A stretch of DNA of 64,000 nucleotides from Paraburkholderia sp. Ac-20340 (GCF_017104965.1 NZ_JAAGPR010000018.1:101461-165460); one strand, 5' to 3'. Counted from the stretch's first letter, positions 34,707 to 43,989 are shown. Numbers and translations are program-made. The notes: generated by a model not told the origin, from the sequence alone.

Positions 34707-35242
34707 TCAGGTTGCGTCGATATTGCGGTTGGTAGCAGCGAAACGTTCCTTACGCGTGCGCCTGGAGATACCGGGGTTGGACTCGAACGCCGTGAATAAG
34801 ACCTCTATGAGCGCTGCCCGGCTGGCGTAACGTGCACCCGAGAGGTCTCGATCGTGCGATGGCGTCAGCAGGCGCAGCAGGGCTGCAGTGATATTCGGGT
34901 AGGTTTCTTCGGAGTGCTCGCGGGGAGGTGCACCTTTGATCTGCCACTCATTTGGTCCACGATACCCTTCAGGGAGTCGCACTCGGCTTCTGTGCGGGCC
35001 TTCGCTTCTTCGAGTTCGCGGATGTGCGATTCCAGGCAGGGCAGGTAGGAGTGTCGCAGGATGGCACGCGCCAACGCGTTGCTTTGTCCCACAGGAACCG
35101 CGCGTCGCAGTTCTTCAGTAACTTCTTCGGCGGGCACGCCGCACCATAAAGCCGCCGCAACCGGAACCGCGTAGACGGCATAGCAGGCTTGCACCGTTGC
35201 ACAGGAGTCGTCTTCCCACGGCTTGCGCATCTCAGCCGCCAT
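34707..35242 (-). pseudogene. Decayed hypothetical gene next to tRNA-Ser(UGA)
   Basis: Two minus-strand frames join into one protein: MRKPWEDDSCATVQACYAVYAVPVAAALWCG...HIRELEEAKARTEAECDSL in one frame, then EGYRGPNEWQIKGAPPREHSEET...AALIEVLFTAFESNPGISRRT in another, with the shift near 34,970. The plan (short N-terminal helix-turn-helix-like part, acidic coiled-coil, C-terminal PGISRRT.EEKFA-like tail) resembles hypothetical proteins often found next to integrases in Burkholderia islands, by memory only. Probably non-functional. Confidence 0.5.
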
Positions 35243-35372
35243 CGGAAAGCAGACATAGGCGGATTCTAGCGGACGGCGTTGGCACCATTGCGCAAATGCG
35301 TCGACCTGGGGAGCACGGAGGGGACGTGAGTTTGTGCGCCCTGATGGGCTATTTAATGGGCTGAGAAATGGA

Positions 35373-35406
35373 AAACCCCCGTAAGTCATTGAACTTACGG
35401 GGGTTT
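35373..35406 (-). terminator. Terminator of tRNA-Ser(UGA)
   Basis: AAACCCCCGTAAGT (35373-35386) pairs with ACTTACGGGGGTTT (35393-35406); on the minus strand it lies 11 bases after the tRNA. Confidence 0.88.
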
Positions 35407-35417
35407 GTATTCATCTC

Positions 35418-35507
35418 TGGCGGAGGCGGTGAGATTCGAACTCACGGAAGGGTTACCCCTTCGCCGGTTTTCAAGACCGGTGCATTCAACCACTCTGCCA
35501 CACCTCC
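35418..35507 (-). tRNA. tRNA-Ser (anticodon UGA)
   Basis: Minus strand reads GGAGGTGTGGCAGAGTGG..., with anticodon stem CCGGT/ACCGG around CTTGAAA (anticodon TGA), a long variable arm, GAGTTCGAATCTC T-arm, and GCCA at the 3' end. 90 bases. Its 3' end faces the island, the usual orientation for integrase attachment at a tRNA gene. Confidence 0.97.
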
Positions 35508-35607
35508 GGAGGCGCGCATTGTAACCTGGAATATGCGCACACCGGCAGCGTTGCCGATGGCGCACATCAAAAGATCACATCGGGATCACGCAAAGATCAT
35601 CGAATGA

Positions 35608-36825
35608 TCACTGCGCGTCCTTCAAGAACAGCTCCTGCAGATCGTTGAGGAAGCGCTGCCCCAGCTCCGTCGGCACGATCTTCTCGTAATCGCGCGTGAT
35701 GAGCCCGCGCTTTTCCGCTTCCTGCAACTGCGGCTCGATCGTCGTGATCGGCAGACCGGTGCGCTCCGCGAAGCGATAAACCGGGAAACCTTCCACCAGC
35801 CGCAGCGCATTGAGCATGAACTCGAAGGGCAGATCCTTCGCGCTGACTTCGTGCTCTTCCTGGATCGGCTTGCCCGCACGCGCTTCTTCGATGAACGTCG
35901 CCGGATGCTTGTAGCGCATCTGGCGCACGATGCGGTTCGGGAACGACAGCTTTGTATGCGCGCCCGCGCCGATGCCCAGGTAATCGCCAAAACGCCAGTA
36001 GTTGAGGTTGTGGCGGCTCTGGCGGCCCGGCTGCGCGTACGCCGAAACCTCATAGCGCCCATAACCGGCTTCGGTCGTGCGTGCGTGAATCCATTCCTGC
36101 ATGTCCGCCGACTGGTCGTCGTCGGGCAGCACAGGCGGAAACTTCGCGAACATCGTGTTCGGTTCGAGCGTGAGGTGATAGAGCGACAGATGCGGCGGCG
36201 CGAAGGCGAGCGCCGTTTCGATATCGGCCTGACATTCGGCGAGCGTCTGTTGCGGCAGCGCGAACATCAGATCGAGATTGAAGTTGTCGAAGGTGTTCGC
36301 CGCCACTTCCACCGCATGGCGCGCCTGCGCTGCATCGTGAATCCGTCCGAGCGCTTTCAGATGCGCCTCGTTGAAACTCTGGATGCCGATCGACAGGCGG
36401 TTCACGCCGCTCGCGCGAAACTGCGCGAATTTATCGGCTTCGAAGGTGCCGGGGTTGGCTTCGAGCGTGATCTCCGCATCGGCGTCGAGCGGCAGCAGCG
36501 CGCGCACGTCCGACAGCAGGCGATCGAGCCCCTTCGCCGACAGCAAGCTGGGCGTGCCCCCGCCGATGAAGATCGTGTGCACCTGGCGGCCCCACACGAG
36601 CGGCAGCGACTGTTCGAGGTCGGCGCGCAGGGCGTCGAGGTAATCGTCCTCGGGAAAGCGCTCGCCTTTCCATTCGTGCGAGTTGAAGTCGCAGTACGGG
36701 CACTTGCGCACGCACCACGGAAAATGCACGTAAAGCGAGAGCGGCGGCAGCGCGTTCAGGCGAATGCTGCCCGGCATCGTGAACGACTGCACGACGTCGA
36801 GGCCGGTCTGGTGCTGCTGGCTCAC
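35608..36825 (-). CDS. hemW: Heme chaperone / radical-SAM protein HemW
   Basis: 405 residues from a GTG at 36825, which overlaps the rdgB stop (GTGA) and has GGAGGA just upstream; the first ATG is 16 codons later. The N-terminal radical-SAM motif is CVRKCPYCDFNSH (CxxxCxxC plus the following Cys-less CDFNSH of HemW). IFIGGGTPSLL, LEANPG, NRLSIGIQSFN and NLDLMFALPQQT are family segments, and GIGAGAHTKLSF and the C-terminal HemW helical domain follow. HemW was long annotated as an oxygen-independent coproporphyrinogen oxidase, but members bind and pass on heme. Last gene of rph-rdgB-hemW. Confidence 0.94.
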   Translation of the reverse strand: MSQQHQTGLDVVQSFTMPGSIRLNALPPLSLYVHFPWCVRKCPYCDFNSHEWKGERFPEDDYLDALRADLEQSLPLVWGRQVHTIFIGGGTPSLLSAKGLDRLLSDVRALLPLDADAEITLEANPGTFEADKFAQFRASGVNRLSIGIQSFNEAHLKALGRIHDAAQARHAVEVAANTFDNFNLDLMFALPQQTLAECQADIETALAFAPPHLSLYHLTLEPNTMFAKFPPVLPDDDQSADMQEWIHARTTEAGYGRYEVSAYAQPGRQSRHNLNYWRFGDYLGIGAGAHTKLSFPNRIVRQMRYKHPATFIEEARAGKPIQEEHEVSAKDLPFEFMLNALRLVEGFPVYRFAERTGLPITTIEPQLQEAEKRGLITRDYEKIVPTELGQRFLNDLQELFLKDAQ

Positions 36826-37460
36826 GCTTCTTCCTCCAGCCGTGCGAGCAAATGTCGCAAGGCGATGGCGCGATGGCTCGACGCGTTCTTGAGCGCCGGA
36901 TCGAGTTCCGCAGCCGTGGCTTCGAGGCCCGGAATGTAGAAGTACGGATCGTAGCCAAAGCCGTTGTCGCCGCGCGGCGTGTCGATCACTTCGCCGTGCC
37001 AGCGGCCTTCGGCGATCAGCGGTTCGGGGTCGTCGGCGTGACGCACGAGCGCCAGCACGCAGAAGTAATACGCGCGGCGATCGGCGTGTTCCTGCAGGTT
37101 CTGCACGAGCAGCGCGTTGTTCGCCGCGTCGCTCTTTTCGCCGCCCGCGAGTTGCGCATAGCGCGCCGAATACACGCCCGGCGCGCCGCGCAGCGCGCGC
37201 ACGCACAGGCCGGAATCGTCGGCGATGGCGGGCAGGCCAGTGAGTCTCGACGCATGGCGCGCCTTGGCCAGCGCGTTTTCGACGAAGGTGACGTGCGGCT
37301 CTTCCGCTTCGGGCACGTTCAGCGCGCCTTGCGGCACGAGTTCGATCCCCGCGGCTGCGAGCAGCGCCGCGAATTCGCGCAGCTTGCCCGCGTTGTTCGA
37401 GGCCAGCACGACGCGGCCGAGCGCCGCGCCGTTGCCGGTGATATCAGGCGTAGCGGCCAT
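36822..37460 (-). CDS. rdgB: XTP/dITP pyrophosphatase
   Basis: House-cleaning enzyme that hydrolyses dITP, XTP and related non-canonical nucleotides. 212 residues. The N-terminal SNNAGKLREF carries the substrate Lys, TFVENALAKARHAS the metal site, ADDSGLCVRALRGAPGVYSARYA the catalytic Asp region, and GDNGFGYDPYFY and SHRAIALRHLL the C-terminal site. The ATG overlaps the rph stop (TAATG) and the stop overlaps hemW. Confidence 0.95.
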   Translation of the reverse strand: MAATPDITGNGAALGRVVLASNNAGKLREFAALLAAAGIELVPQGALNVPEAEEPHVTFVENALAKARHASRLTGLPAIADDSGLCVRALRGAPGVYSARYAQLAGGEKSDAANNALLVQNLQEHADRRAYYFCVLALVRHADDPEPLIAEGRWHGEVIDTPRGDNGFGYDPYFYIPGLEATAAELDPALKNASSHRAIALRHLLARLEEEA

Positions 37461-38194
37461 TACGCGACTCCCAGCGCGGCCTTCTGCATGCCGATCAGCG
37501 TGGCGATGCCGCCTTGCGCGAGGTCGAGCAGCGCGTTGAGTTCGTTGCGCGAGAACGGCGCGCCTTCGGCCGTGCCCTGGACTTCGACCATGCCGCCCGA
37601 ACCCGTCATGACGACGTTCATGTCGGTGTCGCATTGCGAATCTTCGGCGTAATCGAGGTCGAGCACCGGCAGGCCTTCGTAGACGCCCACGGAGATGGCG
37701 GCGACGTAATCGGTGATCGGCGAGCGTGCGATGCGGCCGTCGGCCAGCAGTTTCGAAACGGCGTCGTGAGCGGCGACGAACGCGCCCGTGATGCTGGCCG
37801 TGCGCGTGCCGCCATCGGCTTGCAGCACGTCGCAGTCGAGGTTGATGGTGCGCGCGCCGAGCGCTTCGAGATCGAACACCGCGCGCATCGCACGGCCGAT
37901 CAGGCGCTGGATTTCCTGGGTGCGGCCCGTCTGCTTGCCGCGCGCGGCTTCGCGGTCGCTGCGCGTGTGCGTGGCGCGCGGCAGCATGCCGTATTCGGCG
38001 GTGAGCCAGCCCCGGCCCTTGTCGCGCAGGAACGGCGGCACGCTTTCGGACACGCTCGCGGTGCACAGCACCTTGGTATCGCCGAATTCGACCAGCACCG
38101 AGCCTTCGGCGTGCTTCGTGAAATGGCGGGTGATGCGAACGTCGCGAAGCTGGTCGGCGGCACGGCCGGAGGGGCGCAGGGTGGTCTGGGTCAT
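37460..38194 (-). CDS. rph: Ribonuclease PH
   Basis: 3'-5' phosphorolytic exoribonuclease that trims tRNA 3' ends. 244 residues from the ATG at 38194 (MTQTTLRPSGRAADQLRDV). Conserved parts are GSVLVEFGDTKVLC, PRATHTRSDREAARGKQTGRTQEIQRLIGRAMRA, LDCDVLQADGGTRTASITGA, and ADSQCDTDMNVVMTGSGGMVEVQGTAEGAPFS. First gene of the minus-strand trio rph-rdgB-hemW and divergent from yicC, an arrangement common in Burkholderia. Confidence 0.96.
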   Translation of the reverse strand: MTQTTLRPSGRAADQLRDVRITRHFTKHAEGSVLVEFGDTKVLCTASVSESVPPFLRDKGRGWLTAEYGMLPRATHTRSDREAARGKQTGRTQEIQRLIGRAMRAVFDLEALGARTINLDCDVLQADGGTRTASITGAFVAAHDAVSKLLADGRIARSPITDYVAAISVGVYEGLPVLDLDYAEDSQCDTDMNVVMTGSGGMVEVQGTAEGAPFSRNELNALLDLAQGGIATLIGMQKAALGVA

Positions 38195-38542
38195 CGTCGG
38201 ATGTGCGCGAGGGCACGGCAAGGAAGGAGAGAAAACGCAATTTTACCGCCTTCGCGCGACCGGCGAGATGCACGGGCGATGGCCGCGCCATCGCGTGAAT
38301 CAGGCGCTAATTGCGCGGGCGGCTGCAGGACAGCCGTGCATTGTGCGCCGGCGCGTTCGTCAGCGCGCAGAGCGAGACCGCTGCTGCGGCGGGCGCGCGG
38401 CCAAAAATGGGATAATACGGTTTCTCCGCCCCGCGTCATTGCGCGTCATCGATAACGCGCGTACACGCCGGGCGCCTCGAATACCTTCGCCGTGACCCGC
38501 GCCCATGAAGCGCGCCGCCGCGGCTTTATCGCGAGACGAACC
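38195..38542. other. Divergent promoter region between rph and yicC
   Basis: 348 bases. A -10-like GGGATAATAC near 38,409-38,418 reads towards yicC. No gene seen. Confidence 0.5.
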
Positions 38543-39475
38543 ATGATTTACAGCATGACCGGCTATGCCAGCGCCACGCGCGAACTGGTTGCGGCATCGG
38601 GCACGGGCGGCGCCAGTGTCTCCGTCGAATTGCGTACCGTGAACTCGCGCTTTCTCGACCTGAATTTCCGCATGCCCGAAGACGTGCGCGTGATCGAACC
38701 CACGCTGCGCGAAATGCTGATGACCAAACTCTCGCGCGGCAAGGTCGACATCCGCATCAACATCCAGCGCAGCGAGCAGGCCGCCAACGCCGGTTCGCTC
38801 AACCGCGATGCGCTCGAACAGCTCGCCGTGCTCGAGCGTGCGGTGCTCGAAGCGTTCCCGGAATCGGGTCGTCTGCGTACTGGCGAAATTCTGCGCTGGC
38901 CCGGCGTGCTGGCGGAAAGCGGCGTCGCGCCCGAAGTGCTGCGCGATGCGGTGCTCGGTTGCGGCAAGCAGGCGATTGCCGATCTGATCGACGTGCGTGC
39001 GCGCGAAGGCGCGCAACTCGCCAACATGCTGCTCGCCAATGTCGCGGAGATGGAAGCGATCGTCACGAAGATCACGCCGCTCGTGCCGGACCTGATCGTC
39101 AAGCATCAGCAGAAGATCGTCGAGCGTCTGCAGGAAGCGCTGGGCATTGCCGCGCCGGACGCCGCGAACGGCAACATCGGCAATGTGTCGCGCGAGGAAA
39201 TCGCCGAGCGCATTCGCCAGGAAGTGACGATGTACGGGATCCGCATCGACATCGCCGAAGAACTCTCGCGCCTCACCGCGCATCTGAACGAAACGCGCCA
39301 TGTGATCGAGAAGGGCGGGCGCGTCGGCAAGCGTCTGGACTTCATGATGCAGGAGCTGAACCGCGAAGCGAACACGCTCGGTTCGAAGGCCGCGGCGAAG
39401 GAACTCGCCGATGCGTCGATGACGCTCAAGCTGCTCATCGAGCAGATGCGCGAGCAGGTGCAGAACCTCGAATAA
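38543..39475 (+). CDS. yicC: YicC/YloC-family endoribonuclease
   Basis: 310 residues from the ATG at 38543 (MIYSMTGYASATREL, the usual family start); an upstream in-frame ATG gives a basic non-conserved leader. SVELRTVNSRFLDLNFRMPEDVRVIEPTLREML and SRGKVDIRINIQRSE lie in the N-terminal domain; the C-terminal DUF1732 domain has RLTAHLNETRHVIEKGGRVGKRLDFMMQELNREANTLGSKA. Members are reported RNases that act on sRNAs and mRNAs. It lies 81 bases before gmk. Confidence 0.92.
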   Translation: MIYSMTGYASATRELVAASGTGGASVSVELRTVNSRFLDLNFRMPEDVRVIEPTLREMLMTKLSRGKVDIRINIQRSEQAANAGSLNRDALEQLAVLERAVLEAFPESGRLRTGEILRWPGVLAESGVAPEVLRDAVLGCGKQAIADLIDVRAREGAQLANMLLANVAEMEAIVTKITPLVPDLIVKHQQKIVERLQEALGIAAPDAANGNIGNVSREEIAERIRQEVTMYGIRIDIAEELSRLTAHLNETRHVIEKGGRVGKRLDFMMQELNREANTLGSKAAAKELADASMTLKLLIEQMREQVQNLE

Positions 39476-39556
39476 ATGCGTGAGCGCATGCACTCATGCG
39501 CTCACCGATGAAGGCATTTAACGCTGTAAAAAGCAGTAAAACAGGAAGCAACGAAC

Positions 39557-40270
39557 ATGACCGACCAGACCAGCGCACCCGGTGCGCACAAGGCTGAAAC
39601 GAAACCGCGCAATCCGTACGCGGGCGTTTATCCGGGCAATCTTTTCATGGTGGTCGCGCCTTCGGGTGCGGGCAAGTCCACGCTCGTGAACGCGCTGCTC
39701 GCCGAAGACAACGCGATCCTGCTGTCGATTTCGTACACCACGCGCGCGCCGCGTTCGAAGGAACGTGACGGCGAGCACTATCACTTCACGACCGTCGACG
39801 ATTTCCTCGCGCGTCATGCAGAAGGCGAGTTCCTCGAAAGCGCGGAAGTGCACGGCAACTACTACGCGACTTCGCGCGTGTGGATCGAAGACCAGATGAA
39901 GCAGGGCCATGACGTACTGCTCGAAATCGACTGGCAAGGCGCGCAACAGGTGAAGAAGCAGTTCCGCAACGCCGTGGAAATCTTCATCCTGCCGCCGTCG
40001 CTCGACGCGCTCGCGGATCGCCTGCGCAAGCGCGGCGAAGACGAGCCGAACGTCATCACGCGACGCCTGCTTGCCGCCGGTAGCGAGATGGCGCACGCGA
40101 GCGAATCGGAGTACGTCGTCATCAACGAAAATTTCGATACTGCGCTGCAGGAGCTGCGCAATATCGTTAGCGCCACGCGTATGCGCTTCGCTTCGCAATA
40201 CGCGCGACACACCGAGCTCTTCGTACAGCTCGGCATCCACCTGCCGCAGCCCGGCGCATCGGGCACATAA
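39557..40270 (+). CDS. gmk: Guanylate kinase
   Basis: GMP to GDP kinase, 237 residues, with an N-terminal extension of about 30 residues compared with the E. coli enzyme. P-loop VVAPSGAGKSTLVNALL, GMP-binding SISYTTRAPRSKERDGEHYHF, LLEIDWQGAQQVKKQF, and lid region DRLRKRGEDEPNVITRRL. First of gmk-rpoZ-rsh, which ties guanine nucleotide supply to (p)ppGpp metabolism. Confidence 0.96.
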   Translation: MTDQTSAPGAHKAETKPRNPYAGVYPGNLFMVVAPSGAGKSTLVNALLAEDNAILLSISYTTRAPRSKERDGEHYHFTTVDDFLARHAEGEFLESAEVHGNYYATSRVWIEDQMKQGHDVLLEIDWQGAQQVKKQFRNAVEIFILPPSLDALADRLRKRGEDEPNVITRRLLAAGSEMAHASESEYVVINENFDTALQELRNIVSATRMRFASQYARHTELFVQLGIHLPQPGASGT

Positions 40271-40309
40271 GGTAGAATAAGAACCTGCTGAGAATGAGAA
40301 GGAACCGAC

Positions 40310-40513
40310 ATGGCCCGCATCACCGTCGAAGATTGTCTGAAACAGATTCCGAACCGCTTTGAACTGGCGCTCGCCGCAACGTATCGCGCACGTCAGCTCG
40401 CCCAAGGTCACACGCCGAAGATCGAAAGCCGCGACAAGCCGACCGTCGTCGCGCTTCGCGAAATCGCGTCTGGCCAGGTAGGTCTGGAAATGCTGAAGAA
40501 GGTGCCCGTTTAA
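40310..40513 (+). CDS. rpoZ: RNA polymerase omega subunit
   Basis: 67 residues. MARITVEDCLKQIPNRFELALAATYRARQLAQG and PTVVALREIASGQVG are the conserved parts contacting the beta' subunit. AGAAGGA precedes the ATG. Omega helps assembly of RNA polymerase and forms one ppGpp binding site with beta'. Confidence 0.96.
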   Translation: MARITVEDCLKQIPNRFELALAATYRARQLAQGHTPKIESRDKPTVVALREIASGQVGLEMLKKVPV

Positions 40514-40629
40514 CGGCGCCTTGTAGTCCCGTAGTAGTTGAAGCTTGAGTTTTACTCGTCGTGTAATTCGTGCTGGGCGTCACACCTCGTGCGCCAAACG
40601 TCAACGCCTGACCTGAAACGGAGGGGAAC

Positions 40630-42993
40630 ATGAGCACTACGCCCTCGCCGGCCACGGATGTGGACCAGGAAGCGGAGACCGCGAGCCCTGCGCGCAATTA
40701 CATCGACGCGGTTCTCGAACAGTCGTTTCGCCATCTGTTCGGACCGACCGCCACACCGGAACAGCCCCGCAAACACGGGGTCGTCTCCATCGCCAATCTG
40801 ACCGCTGCGCTTTCCGGTTACCTCACACCTGAGGAAATCAAGGAGATCAAGGCGGCGTTTCACTTCAGCGACGAAGCCCACCTCGGGCAATATCGTCAGA
40901 GTGGCGAACCCTATATTACGCATCCCGTCGCCGTCGCAGAGATCTGCGCCGGCTGGAAGCTCGACGCCCAGGCCATCGAGGCGGCGCTGCTTCATGACGT
41001 GATCGAAGACCAGGGCGTGACCAAGGCGGAAATCGCCGAGCGCTTCGGCGCCAAAGTCGCGGAACTGGTCGATGGCCTGTCGAAACTCGACAAGATGGAG
41101 TTTCGCAATCGCGAAGAGGCGCAAGCGGAAAACTTCCGCAAGATGCTGCTCGCGATGGCGCGCGATGTCCGCGTGATTCTCGTCAAGCTCGCCGACCGCC
41201 TGCACAACATGCGCACGCTCGGCGCGGTGCCGCCCGAAAAGCGCCGCCGTGTGGCCCGCGAGACGATCGACATCTACGCGCCCATTGCGCACCGTCTTGG
41301 CCTGAACAATACCTATCGCGAGCTGCAGGATCTCAGCTTCCAGAACTTCAACCCGAACCGCTACGCCACGCTCGAAAAGGCGGTGAAGGCGGCGCGCGGC
41401 AATCGCCGCGAAGTGGTCAGCAAGATTCTGGAATCGGTGCAGCGCGCGCTCGCCGACGCGAAGCTCGACGCCGAAGTCACCGGCCGCGAAAAAACCATCT
41501 TCAGCATCTACAAGAAGATGCGCGACAAGCAGCTGTCGTTTTCGCAGGTGCTCGACGTTTATGGTTTTCGCGTGGTGGTGGATTCGGCGCTCGAGTGCTA
41601 CACCTGCATCGGCGCGCTGCATGCGCTTTACAAGCCCGTGCCCGGCAAGTTCAAGGACTACATCGCCATTCCGAAAGTGAATGGCTATCAGTCCCTGCAC
41701 ACGACGCTCGTGGGCCCGTTCGGCGCACCGATCGAATTCCAGGTGCGCACGCGCAAGATGCACGAGATCGCCGAAGCGGGCGTGGCCGCGCACTGGCTCT
41801 ACAAGAACGGCGGCGCCGATCTGAACGACGTGCAAAAGCGCGCGCATCAGTGGCTCAAGTCGCTGCTCGACATTCAGAGCGAGGCGGGCGACTCCAGCGA
41901 ATTCCTCGAACACGTCAAGATCGACCTGTTCCCGGACGCCGTCTATGTCTTCACGCCGAAGGCGAAGATCATGGCGCTGCCGCGCGGCGCCACGGCACTC
42001 GACTTCGCGTATTCGATCCACAGCGATCTGGGCAACCAGTGCGTCGCCGTGAAGATCAACAACGAACTCCTGCCGCTGCGCACGGAGCTCAAGAGCGGCG
42101 ACATCGTCGAAGTGATCACCGCGCCGTACTCCAAGCCGAATCCCGCGTGGCTCGGTTTCGTGCGTACCGGCAAGGCGCGCTCGGCGATTCGTCACTATCT
42201 GAAGACGATGCGTCTCACGGAATCCGTGCAGCTTGGCGAGCGTCTGGTCGATCAGGCGCTCAAGGGCTATGGCTACCAGCTTTCGGAAGTCACGCCGGAA
42301 ACGTGGGAAAAGCTGGTTCAGTGGACCGGCAACAAGAATCGTCAGGAAATCTTCGCCGATATCGGTCTCGGCCGACGCGTGGCGGCGGTGATGGCCAAGC
42401 GCATCGAAGTGCTCATGAAAGGCCTCGACGCCGACGACGAGGAACATCATTCGCAGCGCGACCCGAACGCGCCGCATGCGCCGCCGGTGGTCATCACGGG
42501 CACCGAGGGCATGTCGGTGCAGCTCTCGGCATGCTGCCGTCCGATTCCGGGCGACGACATCATGGGCTATATCGGCATCGGCTTGGGTATGGCGATTCAT
42601 ACGACCGATTGCCGCGTGGCGCAGCGTATTCATCGCCGTGATCCGGGTCGCTGGATCGACGTCGCGTGGGCGCCGCAGCCGGGCCGTCTGTTCGATGTGG
42701 CCGTGAAGGTGCTGGTGAAGAACACGAAGGGCGTGTTCGCGCGTGTGGCCGCCGACATTACCTCCGCCGATGCCAACATCGTGCACATCGCCATGGACGA
42801 CGATCTCGCGCAGGAGTCGAACATGCTGCGTTTCGTGATCCAGGTGAGCGATCGCGTGCACCTCGCGAACGTCATGCGCCGCGTGCGCACGAATCCCGAC
42901 GTCATGCGCATCACGCGCGAGCGGCCGAGCGAGGAGGGGCATCATCGCCATGACGGCGGCATGCGCATCGATCGCGAGCGCGCCGACTATTGA
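40630..42993 (+). CDS. spoT: Bifunctional (p)ppGpp synthetase/hydrolase (RelA/SpoT family)
   Basis: 787 residues. The hydrolase HD domain is intact (ITHPVAVAEICAGW, LLHDVIEDQGV with His122-Asp123, VRVILVKLADRLHNMRTL). The synthetase domain follows (AEVTGREKTIFSIYKKM, VYGFRVVVDS, AIPKVNGYQSLHTTLVGPFG, EFQVRTRKMHEIAEAGVAAHW). A TGS domain (DLFPDAVYVFTPKAKIMALPRG) and a C-terminal ACT domain complete it. With both catalytic domains complete it is a SpoT/Rsh-type enzyme rather than monofunctional RelA. It follows rpoZ by 116 bases with GGAGG before the ATG. Confidence 0.95.
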   Translation: MSTTPSPATDVDQEAETASPARNYIDAVLEQSFRHLFGPTATPEQPRKHGVVSIANLTAALSGYLTPEEIKEIKAAFHFSDEAHLGQYRQSGEPYITHPVAVAEICAGWKLDAQAIEAALLHDVIEDQGVTKAEIAERFGAKVAELVDGLSKLDKMEFRNREEAQAENFRKMLLAMARDVRVILVKLADRLHNMRTLGAVPPEKRRRVARETIDIYAPIAHRLGLNNTYRELQDLSFQNFNPNRYATLEKAVKAARGNRREVVSKILESVQRALADAKLDAEVTGREKTIFSIYKKMRDKQLSFSQVLDVYGFRVVVDSALECYTCIGALHALYKPVPGKFKDYIAIPKVNGYQSLHTTLVGPFGAPIEFQVRTRKMHEIAEAGVAAHWLYKNGGADLNDVQKRAHQWLKSLLDIQSEAGDSSEFLEHVKIDLFPDAVYVFTPKAKIMALPRGATALDFAYSIHSDLGNQCVAVKINNELLPLRTELKSGDIVEVITAPYSKPNPAWLGFVRTGKARSAIRHYLKTMRLTESVQLGERLVDQALKGYGYQLSEVTPETWEKLVQWTGNKNRQEIFADIGLGRRVAAVMAKRIEVLMKGLDADDEEHHSQRDPNAPHAPPVVITGTEGMSVQLSACCRPIPGDDIMGYIGIGLGMAIHTTDCRVAQRIHRRDPGRWIDVAWAPQPGRLFDVAVKVLVKNTKGVFARVAADITSADANIVHIAMDDDLAQESNMLRFVIQVSDRVHLANVMRRVRTNPDVMRITRERPSEEGHHRHDGGMRIDRERADY

Positions 42994-43005
42994 TAGCGGT
43001 TTGAC

Positions 43006-43029
43006 GGGCGGCACCCTTGCGGGCCGCCC
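43006..43029 (+). terminator. Hairpin after the rsh gene
   Basis: GGGCGGC (43006-43012) pairs with GCCGCCC (43023-43029), 13 bases after the stop codon and followed by TTGTTG rather than a full U-run. Confidence 0.5.
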
Positions 43030-43179
43030 TTGTTGTATCTGGCATCTCTCTGCGGCCCGACTTTCTGCGGCCATCTCCGGCGTTGCCCGTGTCTGCCGGG
43101 TTTCCTGACACTCTTCTGGCTTTCGTCAGGCATCGGCACGCTCCCTCGAAACCTTTTCAGGCACACACGAGGACAAGCC

Positions 43180-43668
43180 ATGAACGTAGCTGAACTGAGC
43201 GGCTTCGCGCTCGATTACTGGGTGGCGCGCAGCCTGCCCGATTTCGTGCGCGAGATCTACTTCACCGATAGCGGCGAGACCGTCGCCGTGCGCGGCAACG
43301 ACCGTGGCAAGCCCTGGGACGGCCGCTTCGAGCCATCGACATCGTGGGAAGCCGCCGGCGTCGTGCTCGATCGCGCACAGCGCTTCGAATTGCGCGAACG
43401 TCGTGCGGGCGAGCCTGCAGTTTGCACGGCCGAATTCGAGGGCGGCCACCGTGCGGCGCAGGCGCATGGCGCCACGACGCGCGAGGCGCTATTGCGTGCG
43501 TTCGTGCAGAGCCGCTTTGGCGAGACGGTGGAGGAGGTGCTGCGTCAACCGCAGGCATTGACGGGCGTGTTCACGGAACTCGTTGCCGAGCCGGGCGATA
43601 TTGGCGATGTGGAGGATTTGCCGCGTCCGGACGCGCAAATCGGCGATATCGGAACCGCGCCGCGTTGA
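43180..43668 (+). CDS. DUF2591 (NinX-like) protein
   Basis: 162 residues from the ATG at 43180 with a GAGGACAAG box upstream. MNVAELSGFALDYWVARSL matches the start of the DUF2591 family (phage NinX relatives, ...LxGxaLdyaVA.ae), and the PSTSWEAAGVVLDRA segment matches the P(S)t.w...G.li(i) part, followed by LLRAFVQSRFG (R..V....G). Role unknown. Some members are phage-borne, but this copy sits in an ordinary housekeeping setting beside tRNA-Arg genes. Confidence 0.7.
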   Translation: MNVAELSGFALDYWVARSLPDFVREIYFTDSGETVAVRGNDRGKPWDGRFEPSTSWEAAGVVLDRAQRFELRERRAGEPAVCTAEFEGGHRAAQAHGATTREALLRAFVQSRFGETVEEVLRQPQALTGVFTELVAEPGDIGDVEDLPRPDAQIGDIGTAPR

Positions 43669-43723
43669 ATCGCGGATTGCAGAAGAAAGAAGCGGGCGCG
43701 CAAAAATCGACGCTAGAAAGACA

Positions 43724-43752
43724 AAGGGCCTTCCTGAATCAGGAAGGCCCTT
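43724..43752 (-). terminator. Terminator of the tRNA-Arg pair
   Basis: AAGGGCCTTCCT (43724-43735) pairs with AGGAAGGCCCTT (43741-43752); on the minus strand it follows the tRNA genes and runs into TTTGTCTTTCT. Confidence 0.78.
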
Positions 43753-43759
43753 CGAGAGG

Positions 43760-43836
43760 TGGCGCGGCTGGCAGGATTCGAACCCACGACCCCTTGGTTC
43801 GTAGCCAAGTACTCTATCCAACTGAGCTACAGCCGC
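43760..43836 (-). tRNA. tRNA-Arg (anticodon ACG), copy 1
   Basis: Minus strand reads GCGGCTGTAGCTCAGTTGGA..., anticodon stem TTGG/CCAA around CTACGAA (anticodon ACG), GGGTTCGAATCCT T-arm, acceptor CAGCCGC and an encoded GCCA end. 77 bases. Confidence 0.97.
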
Positions 43837-43912
43837 ACGCTAAAACGATACTACATACTGCAGTGTTACTGGAGACTTGCGCCGATCAAACTAACGCAAA
43901 ACTCTTAATAGG

Positions 43913-43989
43913 TGGCGCGGCTGGCAGGATTCGAACCCACGACCCCTTGGTTCGTAGCCAAGTACTCTATCCAACTGAGCTACAGCCGC
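43913..43989 (-). tRNA. tRNA-Arg (anticodon ACG), copy 2
   Basis: Same 77-base sequence as the copy 76 bases away, so the two form a tandem, co-directional pair. This is the upstream one in transcription order. Confidence 0.97.

Noticed and set aside
43760..43989. Direct repeat at 43.8-44.0 kb as a mobile-element border
   Set aside because: The repeat is simply two identical tRNA-Arg(ACG) genes in tandem.
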